NCBI GenBank assembly: GCA_018661145.1
Contig: JABJIU010000103.1
Coordinates: forward strand, 1 to 36,826
Length of the DNA: 36,826 nucleotides
Origin: Pseudomonadota bacterium
GTDB taxonomy: Bacteria > Pseudomonadota > Gammaproteobacteria > Arenicellales > UBA868
Direction: 5' to 3'
The notes under the pieces were generated by a model. That model made no database searches. It was not told the origin of the DNA and saw nothing but the letters and a program-made list of their open reading frames with translations. The translations under genes were made by a program, and so were the position numbers. Below, one piece after another: positions 28,251-36,826 of the stretch (the stretch's first letter is position 1; each line of letters opens with the position of its first letter).

Positions 28251-29474
28251 ATGAATTCCACTCCCCAAAGACCCGATTTTTTTGAGCTGCCAAACGGCTC
28301 GAAGAGTCCGCTCCCCTTCTCTGCTTCTGAGTACCACAGACGACTCACCGCGCTTAGGCAACTGATGGCGGACAAGGGGCTTCGCGCCGTTCTGCTGACT
28401 TCCATGCATAACGTCGCCTACTACTCCGGATTTCTGTACTGCAGTTTTGGCCGACCGTACGCATGTATCGTCACAGAGGCTGACTGCACCACGATTTCCG
28501 CCAATATCGATCTGGGACAACCCTGGCGACGCAGTTACGGTAACAACCTGATCTACACCGACTGGAAACGTGACAACTATTGGCGCGCTGTGAATCATGT
28601 ACTGGCAGACACCCGTACTGTTGGTATTGAAGGTGACCACCTTACCCTCGCCGCCCATCAGAAGATGGAAGCACTTAGCGGCAACATTCGGGCTGAAGAT
28701 ATCGGCAATGAAATCATGGCGCTGCGGATGATCAAATCGGCGGAAGAAATTGAACTCATCAAAGGCAGTGCGCGTATCGCCGATATCGGTGGTGAGGCAG
28801 TGCGTGAGGCAATCCGCACCGGCACAAGAGAAATTGATATTGCTATGGCGGGACGGGATGCCATGGAACTTGCTATTGCTGAGGCCTATCCAGACAGTGA
28901 GATCCGAGACTCCTGGGTGTGGTTTCAGTCAGGCATCAACACGGACGGGGCCCACAACCCAGTCACTACTCGGCGACTGAAAACGGGTGATATTCTGAGT
29001 CTGAACACCTTCCCGATGATCTCCGGATATTACACGGCACTTGAGCGGACACTATTCCTAGACGACGTGGATCCAGCTTCTCTGAAAGTCTGGCAGGCGA
29101 ACGTTGATGCCCACGAACTCGGATTGTCACTAATCAAACCGGGTGTCAAGTGCTCTGACATTTGCGCACAGATTAATGAACATTTCGCCTCGTTAGATCT
29201 TCTGCAATACCGCACATTCGGTTATGGGCACTCTTTTGGCGTGCTGTCGCATTATTACGGACGAGAAGCGGGGTTGGAGTTGCGGGAGGATATCGATACC
29301 GTTCTTGAGCCCAACATGGTGGTCTCCATGGAGCCCATGCTGACCATCCCGGAGGGGCAACCCGGCGCTGGTGGTTATCGGGAGCATGACATTCTGGTGA
29401 TCATGCAAACCGACTCAGAAAACATTACCGCGTTTCCCTACGGCCCCAATCACAATGTGATTTCTGGCCTGTAG
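28251..29474 (+). CDS. Creatinase (creatine amidinohydrolase)
   Basis: Matches the remembered Pseudomonas creatinase throughout: LYCSFGRPYA, ISANIDLGQPWRRSYGNNLIYTDWKRDNYW, TWFQSGINTDGAHNPVTTR-type motif, FGYGHSFGVLSHYYGREAGLELREDIDTVLEPNMVVSMEPML, GAGGYREHDIL. Start at ATG 28251 (SD GAGGTGA) rather than the track start 28173. Confidence 0.93.
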   Translation: MNSTPQRPDFFELPNGSKSPLPFSASEYHRRLTALRQLMADKGLRAVLLTSMHNVAYYSGFLYCSFGRPYACIVTEADCTTISANIDLGQPWRRSYGNNLIYTDWKRDNYWRAVNHVLADTRTVGIEGDHLTLAAHQKMEALSGNIRAEDIGNEIMALRMIKSAEEIELIKGSARIADIGGEAVREAIRTGTREIDIAMAGRDAMELAIAEAYPDSEIRDSWVWFQSGINTDGAHNPVTTRRLKTGDILSLNTFPMISGYYTALERTLFLDDVDPASLKVWQANVDAHELGLSLIKPGVKCSDICAQINEHFASLDLLQYRTFGYGHSFGVLSHYYGREAGLELREDIDTVLEPNMVVSMEPMLTIPEGQPGAGGYREHDILVIMQTDSENITAFPYGPNHNVISGL

Positions 29475-29488
29475 ACTCACGGTCGGTA

Positions 29489-31537
29489 CTACTCGTAGCG
29501 TGGAGCGGTATCGGGCGTTGCATCCAACTCCCGTGCAAAACGGTGGCCCGCATAAACCGCGGCGGCAATAATTGCCGGTGCCTCGCAGTCACCGATGCGG
29601 TACAGGGTGGGCATATCATCGGATGGCTCCTGCTGGAGGCGCTCGTTCAGAGTCTGATACAGCGCGTCATTAGGCTGTCGAGCCGTCACCATCACCAGGG
29701 CATCTGCCCTGATAGATTGCTCCTGATCGGTATAGGTGTTGACGATCCTGGCATCCTGGGCGTCATATGACAGCAACTGATACCCTGTTTGAAGGACGAC
29801 ACCAAGATCCAGAAGACGTTTTTGCACATAAAAACGCTCCGAGGTGTAGTCACACCAGGCAGAGACCAGATCCTCAGGTGTCACCAGCGTCACCGGTTGC
29901 CCGGCAAGGCAGATTTTCTCGGCAACAAGGCCGCCCATATAAAAACTGTCATCGTCATATATCAGCGTGGGCCCTTGCGGGATCCGGCCAGCCATAATGT
30001 CATCAGGGGTGAGAATATTTGTCCCGGCAGCCAGCGAATCAAAAGGATAAGGATGGGATCGGCCAAAACCGTCTGCTCGCCAGGTCGCGCCGGTTGCAAT
30101 GACGACGTGATCGACGCCCGTCGAGAAGACGTCATCAGCACTGAGTTCGCTTTCGCGGAAGACCTCGACGTTGGTCATCTTTTCTATTTGCTGCAGGCGG
30201 TAATCCCGCACGCGAACCCATTCGACAAGGCCCGGTAGCGTAGCCTCATGGGTGACCCGTCCGCCGAGTTCCCGCATAGCTTCTGCAAGCATGACCCGGT
30301 AGCCCCGCTGTCCAAGGGCACGTGTCGCCTCCAGACCCGCAGGACCCGCACCAACCACCAGAACCTGGGAGTCGGAATCCTTGTTGGCAATAACTTCAGG
30401 GTGCCAGTTGCGTCGATACTCCTCACCCATCGTCGGGTTCTGTGTACAGCGAATGGGAGTCCCCAATCCATCACCGGTGTAGCAGATGTTGCAACCAATA
30501 CATTCGCGGATATCCTCAAGGCGGCCTTCCTTAATTTTGTTCGGCAGAAAGGGGTCCGCGATCGAGGGTCTCGCGGCACCAATAAAATCAGTGATTCCTC
30601 GCTTTACTTGTGATGCCATGGTGTCAGGCGAGGTGAAACGGCCTACCGTCACGACCGGCTTCGTCGTTACCGACTTTACAAAAGACATATGTTCTTCGAG
30701 TGACCCCTCCCTGAAAAATCTCGAAACACCCATCTCCTGATAGTAATTGTTGATATTGATATCCCAAAGATCGGGCAACTCGGCCAGCATCTCAAGTCTG
30801 TCCCGCCGCTCCTCGGTCAGCTGAGATGTTTCTCCGTCATCACCGCCCACCGAGTAGCGTACCGCCACAGCGCAGCGGTCTCCCACAACTTCCTTGGTTT
30901 CCTCAATCAGCTCTCGAAGCAGTCGCGTCCGGTTCTCCATGGACCCGCCGTACTCATCGGTTCGAAGATTCGTCTGTGGTGACAGGAAATGAGACAACAG
31001 ATAGCCGTGGGTTGCGTAGACATAGACGATGTCAAAATCTGCCTGCTTTGCCCGCAGTGCCGCCTCGCGATGCCAGCGCCGAAATTCACGGATATCCGAC
31101 TTGTCCATAGAGCGCGGCTGATAAGGATGGCCCGCAGTATTAGGAATACTGGCAACATCGCAGGAAATTTCCCGGGTGTAGTGGTTGGCCGAACGGGCAC
31201 CGCCAAACCAGAGTTCCACACCTGCCAGTGCTCCGTGATCATGCACCGCCTGCGTCATCAACGCCTGATCCTTGATGTGATCGTCATGCCACAAGGCAGC
31301 GTTCGGATGCGGGAGGTCATCGGAGGCTGGATGAATCGAGCACCATTCGGTACAAACAACGCCCCAACCACCCTCCGCCTTCATGCCGCGTAATGCCGCC
31401 AACATTTTCGGCCGTAGCCAACCCATACCGGTGCAGTGAGGAACCTGATAAAAACGGTTCCTGGCTTTCACCGGCCCGATATCAACGGGCTCAAATAAGA
31501 GATCGTGGCGAGAGTCACGCAAGGGAGTGCTCCTCAA
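29489..31537 (-). CDS. Trimethylamine/dimethylamine dehydrogenase-family FMN/4Fe-4S/FAD oxidoreductase (N-methyl amine or amino-acid demethylase-like)
   Basis: HDLLFEPVDIGPVKARNRFYQVPHCTGMG (likely Cys-FMN), DIVYVYATHGYLLSHFLSPQTNLRTDEYGGSMENR, CIGCNICYTGDGLGTPIRCTQNPTMGEEYRRNWHPE (Fe-S), VLVVGAGPAGLEATRALGQRGY. TTG at 31522, preceded by GAGGAG, is an alternative start. Confidence 0.88.
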   Translation of the reverse strand: MRSTPLRDSRHDLLFEPVDIGPVKARNRFYQVPHCTGMGWLRPKMLAALRGMKAEGGWGVVCTEWCSIHPASDDLPHPNAALWHDDHIKDQALMTQAVHDHGALAGVELWFGGARSANHYTREISCDVASIPNTAGHPYQPRSMDKSDIREFRRWHREAALRAKQADFDIVYVYATHGYLLSHFLSPQTNLRTDEYGGSMENRTRLLRELIEETKEVVGDRCAVAVRYSVGGDDGETSQLTEERRDRLEMLAELPDLWDININNYYQEMGVSRFFREGSLEEHMSFVKSVTTKPVVTVGRFTSPDTMASQVKRGITDFIGAARPSIADPFLPNKIKEGRLEDIRECIGCNICYTGDGLGTPIRCTQNPTMGEEYRRNWHPEVIANKDSDSQVLVVGAGPAGLEATRALGQRGYRVMLAEAMRELGGRVTHEATLPGLVEWVRVRDYRLQQIEKMTNVEVFRESELSADDVFSTGVDHVVIATGATWRADGFGRSHPYPFDSLAAGTNILTPDDIMAGRIPQGPTLIYDDDSFYMGGLVAEKICLAGQPVTLVTPEDLVSAWCDYTSERFYVQKRLLDLGVVLQTGYQLLSYDAQDARIVNTYTDQEQSIRADALVMVTARQPNDALYQTLNERLQQEPSDDMPTLYRIGDCEAPAIIAAAVYAGHRFARELDATPDTAPRYE

Positions 31538-31651
31538 CTTTGTGTCAGTTCAGAGATCAGAGTATCCTAACAGTCGGTATTCATCCTGGCTTGAGATTCT
31601 ATATCTCAGAGGCTACACACCCGCCTTTGGGCGCCTCTTCAGTACATTTTT

Positions 31652-33004
31652 ATGAGCGTCAAACCGCAACCTGAACGACGCCGATTGCTAAAGACCCTGG
31701 CAGCATCCGCACTCGTACCACGCCTTGCAATCGCTGGCTCGCCTGCCAACCCGGATGTGGTCATCATCGGTGCCGGAGTGGCGGGGCTGGAAGCTGCCCG
31801 GGCCCTTACAGAGCAGGGAATCACCTTTGTCCTTATCGATGCCAATGACCGCATCGGCGGCCGCGTACACACCAATCATTCCATCTTTGACGTTCCCTTC
31901 GATACACATGCTCACTGGATGAGAGCATCCCCGGACAATCCGTTAATCACGCATGCCAGAGCCAATGGATTTGAGGTCTACAGAGATCCGGGGCGGGTCG
32001 AGTACTTTGTCGGGCAAAGAAAAGCGGCCGGTGACGAACTCGCTGATCTGCACCAGACTGATGCTCTTTTCAACAGCCGGATAAAGCGTTCCGCATTGAG
32101 CAGCGTGAATGGACCTGATGACAATACCTATACGGCGCTCGGCGAAGACTTTTTTACAAAGCCTTGGGGATACACCGTTGCCTCGGAATATGGCGTGTGG
32201 GACATGGCGCAGGATTCCAAAGACTGGTCGCCCAAAAGCTGGTGGAATAGTCTGGATGCGACCAACTGGTTCTGCACCCAGGGCTACGGCTCGGTGGTGG
32301 CAGACTATGGCCGGGATATACCGGTCAGCCTGCGAACAGGTGCATCCAAGATCGACTGGAGTGGGCCGGATGTTGTCGTTACCACCTCCACCGGCAAGAT
32401 ACGGGCCCGGGCCGCGATCCTGACTGTTTCGGCAGGCGTACTCGCCGCTGATCGTATCCGCTTTTCCCCTGCCCTGCCCGTCCAGAAGCAGCAGGCCATT
32501 CACGACATTGATATGGCATTAATGAACTACATCGGACTGCTGTTCAAGAAAGATATTTTCGGCTTTGGCCGGGACACCTATGTTTATCAGCAGCAGCATG
32601 ACGAGAGCGGGGTGGGCTACCTCACCAACACGCATGATTCCTACCTGACGTACGGATATGTGGGCGGTAGTCAGGCGAAGGCACTGGAGTTCGAATCGAT
32701 GGAGACAGCAGTCACTTACGGCCTCGACGGCTTGAAAAGCATGCTGGGCAACGATATCGAAAAACAATTGATCAAGGGCTTCGCGACCGCCTGCGGCCAA
32801 GTACCCCTGTTTGGCGGCGCCTATTCGTCCGTCAGGCCAGGAAAGAGTGCCGCTCGCTGGGAACTTGGCGCGACCCTCGCCGATAAACTCTTTTTCTCCG
32901 GAGAGGCCACACACCTTTCCCAACCAAGCACCGTCAATGGGGGTCTCGAGCGCGGCCGCGCTACAGCCCTTCAGGCTACTGCCTACCTGCAGCGGGTCTC
33001 ATAG
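31652..33004 (+). CDS. FAD-dependent flavin monoamine oxidase family protein, Tat signal
   Basis: N-term ERRRLLKTLAASALVPRLAIAGSPA; DVVIIGAGVAGLEAARALTEQGITFVLIDANDRIGGRVHT; C-term LFFSGEATHLSQPSTVNGGLERGRATA. Confidence 0.9.
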   Translation: MSVKPQPERRRLLKTLAASALVPRLAIAGSPANPDVVIIGAGVAGLEAARALTEQGITFVLIDANDRIGGRVHTNHSIFDVPFDTHAHWMRASPDNPLITHARANGFEVYRDPGRVEYFVGQRKAAGDELADLHQTDALFNSRIKRSALSSVNGPDDNTYTALGEDFFTKPWGYTVASEYGVWDMAQDSKDWSPKSWWNSLDATNWFCTQGYGSVVADYGRDIPVSLRTGASKIDWSGPDVVVTTSTGKIRARAAILTVSAGVLAADRIRFSPALPVQKQQAIHDIDMALMNYIGLLFKKDIFGFGRDTYVYQQQHDESGVGYLTNTHDSYLTYGYVGGSQAKALEFESMETAVTYGLDGLKSMLGNDIEKQLIKGFATACGQVPLFGGAYSSVRPGKSAARWELGATLADKLFFSGEATHLSQPSTVNGGLERGRATALQATAYLQRVS

Positions 33005-33035
33005 TCCTCACAAAATAAAACGCCAGGAATCCTTT

Positions 33036-33653
33036 TCAGTCGTCGACGCGCTGCAAACAAAACCACGCAAACTCTTGTGACTTGCCTGCGGGGGTGAGAT
33101 GTTCTTCTTTACGCTCCTCGCGCAACACAAATTGCGGTCCCAATACCTCAAGAAGACGGGACGCGTCGTACTGTACGATCTCCAGACCACTACATCGGGT
33201 TGGGCCATCCTTTGCAAAGGCGCCGATGACAAGATGTCCGCCGGGTTGTAGCGCTTTTTCCACTACCGCCCGGTAGGCCTTGCGCTGTCGTGGACTTGTT
33301 AAAAAATGCAAAACGGCGCGGTCATGCCAAAGGTTGTAGCAACGATCCGGTGAGAACTCGGTAATATCGGTAACTTGCCAACTGACCTTATCGGCTTCTG
33401 GACCAAGGCGCCGCCGGCTTACCGCAAGGGCCTCTTCTGCGATATCGAGAACCGTGACATTGCAGAAACCGCTCTGCAGCAGGTGCTCCACCAGCACGCT
33501 GGCGCCGCCGCCGACATCCAGTAATGCGGCGTCCGGTGCGAGTCCGCATCCGCGGATGAGCGACAGTGAGACCCTCGGGTCTGACTGATACCAGCTGACT
33601 TCATCAGCGGAACGATCGCGATACACAGACTGCCAATGTTGGCCGTTATTCAT
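33036..33653 (-). CDS. Class I SAM-dependent methyltransferase
   Basis: ALLDVGGGASVLVEHLLQSGFCNVTVLDIAEEAL, WHDRAVLHFLTSPRQRKAYRAVVEKALQPGGHLVIGAF. Start ATG 33653 (MNNGQHWQSVY) favoured over 33695. Confidence 0.85.
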   Translation of the reverse strand: MNNGQHWQSVYRDRSADEVSWYQSDPRVSLSLIRGCGLAPDAALLDVGGGASVLVEHLLQSGFCNVTVLDIAEEALAVSRRRLGPEADKVSWQVTDITEFSPDRCYNLWHDRAVLHFLTSPRQRKAYRAVVEKALQPGGHLVIGAFAKDGPTRCSGLEIVQYDASRLLEVLGPQFVLREERKEEHLTPAGKSQEFAWFCLQRVDD

Positions 33654-33794
33654 CTTGTATTGTTGGTCGTCACAGATAAAGCGATAGCCTAACACCTAAC
33701 CCAAATTTATTAGGCACTGGAAGATTCATGCACCTTAATTTATCCTCTGGGTGAGGACCACATATCCGTTTCCGATCGCAGCCAATTTGATCTC

Positions 33795-35546
33795 TTGAAA
33801 ACTGCTCTTTATTCATCGGTTCACCCGATTTTTTGCTCAATACGCTTTATTGCCCTGCATGCCGTTTTCGCAGTTTTTGCATGTTGGATCTGTGCGGGTG
33901 AATCCTTTGCGCAGGAGTCCCAGCCTTCCAGTCTCAGCCAAGAAGAGCAAGAACTTCTGGCATTCGAGGCCGAACTGGACAGCAAAATTGAAAAAACCAG
34001 AAACTTCGAAATGGAGCAGCCTGGGACGCAAGACTCGGATCACACAGCGCTGCTGTACAGAAGAGATCACCACTCGCTCGATATCCTATCTCACGTCATC
34101 AAGATGATAGAAAAAATGGGGCTGATGCCAGCCGATAGCGTAACGCAGATTGCCGTACGGTCCCGGGTGACTGAACGACTCGCGAGTGTTGACGATTTGA
34201 TTATTCAAAGACTCGAAGAGCTTGATCAACGCATCACGGATGCGAACGAGTCCATCGGAGCGCTCTCGGGAGCGGACATCTTTGTAAGAAAAGCATACAT
34301 CAAAAGCCTGTTTCAACTTCGTAATCAGGTCTTGGCGGCGATGGTTCAGATCATTCCTGCCCGAGAGTCCCTCGGGATCGCGAGCGACGAATTTCGGAGC
34401 CAAGCCGAACTTATCCTGTTTTCCCACGCAGAAAGATTGCTCGCTTTATTGGAACTCTCTGCGGCTGCAAGCCTTGAGTTAAGTCGGGAACAGGGTCTGA
34501 CAACCTCAGATCCAGACTTCGTGCGCGCTAAAACAGAACTCCAAATCCGCCACGAAACCGAATTGACTCACCTTATCGAGATCACCAATGCGCTAGAAAA
34601 CTTAGGCTTAGACACCGCCACATACCGCGCCACCATCGTGAGACAACGTGGTGTCCTCTCTACGGAACTGTTCCAAAAAGATATCCTGGGAAATATCGTT
34701 TTCGAGTATTGGGAATCCCTTCGATCCACCCTAAGTTCACGTTCTGCCGATGTGATCCTCAATGCGCTCGTAATACTTCTTATCCTTTTTGGCGCCCGTT
34801 GGCTAAGCCGACTTGCCCGCCGAGCTACGGTCGCGGCCCTTGGACGAACAAAAACATCGATGGCGAAACTGCATAGAGACATTCTTGTGTCTACTGCAGG
34901 CACCGTCATAATGAGTCTGGGTATCCTGCTTGCCCTGGGTCAGATGGGAATTTCCCTCGGACCCATGCTGGCTGGACTGGGTATCGCTGGATTTATTATC
35001 GGCTTTGCCCTCCAGGACTCGCTTGCCAATTTCGCTGCAGGAGGGATGATCTTGATCTATCGCCCTTTCGACGTTGATGATTATGTAGAGATAGCCGGTG
35101 AAAAAGGCTTGGTAAAAAAGATGAGCCTTGTTACAACGACAATACATACGTTTGATAACCAGACCTTGGTTATTCCAAATAACAAGATCTGGGGCTCAGT
35201 TATCAAAAACGTCACGGCCCAACGCACACTCCGCGTGGATCTCGTCTTCGGCGTGAGCTATGATTCTGATATTGAAAAAGTCGAACGAATCCTCTCGGAA
35301 GTTGTCTCACAGCACCCTAAAGTGTTATCGGATCCGGAGCCGAAGATCCGCGTAGACTCCCTTGGCGACTCGTCGGTCAACTTCATTGTGAGGCCCTGGG
35401 CCACCCGGGACGACGTCTGGGAAGTCCGCTGGGATCTTATTCGTTCTGTGAAGATGAGGTTCGATGCCGAGGGTATCGTGATTCCATTTCCGCAACGGGA
35501 TCTTCATGTTTCATATCAAGATGAATCGCGGAATCAACCAGCATGA
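33795..35546 (+). CDS. Mechanosensitive ion channel family protein (MscS-type) with N-terminal signal peptide and periplasmic helical region
   Basis: LGIAGFIIGFALQDSLANFAAGGMILIYRPFDVDDYVEIAGEKGLVKKMSLVTTTIHTFDNQTLVIPNNKIWGSVIKN is the MscS core; N-term signal ending ...GESFAQE. Confidence 0.95.
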   Translation: MKTALYSSVHPIFCSIRFIALHAVFAVFACWICAGESFAQESQPSSLSQEEQELLAFEAELDSKIEKTRNFEMEQPGTQDSDHTALLYRRDHHSLDILSHVIKMIEKMGLMPADSVTQIAVRSRVTERLASVDDLIIQRLEELDQRITDANESIGALSGADIFVRKAYIKSLFQLRNQVLAAMVQIIPARESLGIASDEFRSQAELILFSHAERLLALLELSAAASLELSREQGLTTSDPDFVRAKTELQIRHETELTHLIEITNALENLGLDTATYRATIVRQRGVLSTELFQKDILGNIVFEYWESLRSTLSSRSADVILNALVILLILFGARWLSRLARRATVAALGRTKTSMAKLHRDILVSTAGTVIMSLGILLALGQMGISLGPMLAGLGIAGFIIGFALQDSLANFAAGGMILIYRPFDVDDYVEIAGEKGLVKKMSLVTTTIHTFDNQTLVIPNNKIWGSVIKNVTAQRTLRVDLVFGVSYDSDIEKVERILSEVVSQHPKVLSDPEPKIRVDSLGDSSVNFIVRPWATRDDVWEVRWDLIRSVKMRFDAEGIVIPFPQRDLHVSYQDESRNQPA

Positions 35547-35551
35547 TCGGA

Positions 35552-36826
35552 TTACCAGGGAAGGGAATAGGTTTTGACGGTGGTGTAACTCTTCATGGCT
35601 TCAATGACGCCTTCCTTATAGCCAAGACCCGAATCTTTTACGCCGCCAAAAGGCGACATCTCGATGCGATAACCCGGCACCTCCCAGATATTCACTGTCC
35701 CCGTTTTAAGTTCTGACACAAAGCGGGTAATGTAATCCCAGCGATTGGTGCACGCTCCGGTCGAAAGTCCAAACGCCGTGCCATTGTCGACTGCGATGGC
35801 ATCGTCGATATCCTTTACCCGGATGATCGGAACCGGTGGACCGAAAGTTTCTTCAACGACGAGTTCAGCATCACGCGGCACATGGTCGAGCACCGTAGGT
35901 GAATATAGGGCCCCGCGACGCTCATTACCGTAAAGCAGGGCGGCGCCTTGGCTGACCGCATCATTGACGCGTGTTTCGAAGAGCTGTGCCGCCGACTCGT
36001 TGACCACGGTGCCCATATCGGTGTCGAGAGACATCGGGTCCCCGTAACGGATCTTCTGCGCTTCTTTTGCTACCAGAGGAGCAAATTCATCAGCGACGCT
36101 TTCTACGCAAAGCACACGTTTGACGGCGGTACAGCGTTGACCCGAATTCTTGGTAGCGCCCTGCACTGCCATTACTGCCGCCTTCTGAAGGTCCGCATCC
36201 TCCATCACGATCAGTGAGGAGTTGCCGCCGAGCTCGAGCACTGTGCGCCGGTATCCTGCATGGTTGGCGATATATTTTCCGACCGGAACGCCTCCGGTGA
36301 AGGTGACGAGTTCGATGTTGGCATTGGTGATCATTTCCTCCCCGATCTCACCGGGCCGCCCAGTCAAAACAGAGAACATTTCGGGCGGCAGTCCGGCCTC
36401 GTAGAGGACATCAGCGAGCAACAACGCAGTCAGCGGAGTGAGCTCGGTGGGCTTGCAGACCATACAGTTGTTAGTAGCGATGGCCGGGGCAACCTTGTGA
36501 GCAACCATATTCATCGGATGATTGAACGGCGTGATGGCGGAGATCGCCTTCAGCGGATCACGCTGGGTATAAATGCGGCGCTGTTTGCCGTGGGGCGTAA
36601 GATCGCACGAGAAAATCTCGCCATCGTCGATGATGCACAGCTGTCCGGTCAGACTGAACACATCAAAGGCCCGTCCTACCTCATAAAGCGAGTCCTGTTT
36701 CGAGATCCCCAGTTCGGCGGTAATGAGATCCGAGATTTCATCACGCCGCGACGTCAGAATCTCGGCGGTGCGCAGGAGAATCTGCTGGCGCTCATAACGG
36801 GTCAGCGATGGGGTATACGCCGCGGC
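35552..36826 (-). CDS. Aldehyde dehydrogenase, phosphonoacetaldehyde dehydrogenase (PhnY)-like; 5' end beyond window
   Basis: The reading frame stays open from 36661 to the window edge ([59 protein letters not shown]...); [11 protein letters not shown] catalytic Cys; [15 protein letters not shown]-term [43 protein letters not shown]. Confidence 0.85.
   Translation of the reverse strand, partial: AAAYTPSLTRYERQQILLRTAEILTSRRDEISDLITAELGISKQDSLYEVGRAFDVFSLTGQLCIIDDGEIFSCDLTPHGKQRRIYTQRDPLKAISAITPFNHPMNMVAHKVAPAIATNNCMVCKPTELTPLTALLLADVLYEAGLPPEMFSVLTGRPGEIGEEMITNANIELVTFTGGVPVGKYIANHAGYRRTVLELGGNSSLIVMEDADLQKAAVMAVQGATKNSGQRCTAVKRVLCVESVADEFAPLVAKEAQKIRYGDPMSLDTDMGTVVNESAAQLFETRVNDAVSQGAALLYGNERRGALYSPTVLDHVPRDAELVVEETFGPPVPIIRVKDIDDAIAVDNGTAFGLSTGACTNRWDYITRFVSELKTGTVNIWEVPGYRIEMSPFGGVKDSGLGYKEGVIEAMKSYTTVKTYSLPW

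Noticed and set aside
31592-31608. TGAGAT-TCTAT-ATCTCA inverted repeat in the divergent gap upstream of the amine oxidase
   Set aside because: Only 6-bp arms in an AT-rich promoter-like stretch; not distinguishable from chance.
1-36826. Mobile elements, CRISPR arrays, tRNA/rRNA genes, toxin-antitoxin or defence systems
   Set aside because: No transposase/integrase, direct repeat array, cloverleaf or known defence domain noticed by reading; a tRNAscan/Infernal run would be needed to exclude small RNAs.

Overview
36.8 kb of densely coded, moderately GC-rich bacterial chromosome, probably proteobacterial (inference only). It reads as a metabolic-island landscape with about 29 protein genes. I recognise no rRNA, tRNA, CRISPR array, transposase, phage gene or transcriptional regulator. 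Left edge: 3' end of a molybdopterin oxidoreductase (+). 0.3-4.7 kb (-): cyclopropane-fatty-acid synthase, bifunctional aldolase/SDR, a cupin resembling DMSP lyases (DddL/DddQ type), and a LOG-family protein. 4.9-17.9 kb (+): a compact cluster with a dienelactone hydrolase-NTF2 fusion, a complete dipeptide/opine-type ABC transporter whose last ATPase is fused in frame to an SDR lacking the catalytic Tyr, RidA, a DadA-like oxidase, an Asp/Glu racemase/EutA-like protein, a class-I glutamine amidotransferase, a diaminopropionate ammonia-lyase-like PLP enzyme (with a 30-bp perfect palindrome near its 5' end), and an M24 metallohydrolase. This cluster is the best candidate for an undescribed catabolic system. 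18-28 kb: lipid kinase, alpha/beta hydrolases, a DUF3604 protein paired with an Asp/Asn beta-hydroxylase-like oxygenase, HpaI aldolase, DUF1330, an FAD/NAD(P)-binding protein and an MFS transporter. 28-36.8 kb: creatinase, a TMADH-family flavoenzyme, an FAD amine oxidase, a SAM methyltransferase, an MscS channel and an edge-truncated phosphonoacetaldehyde dehydrogenase-like ALDH. All family calls come from reading the translations; no database search was run.
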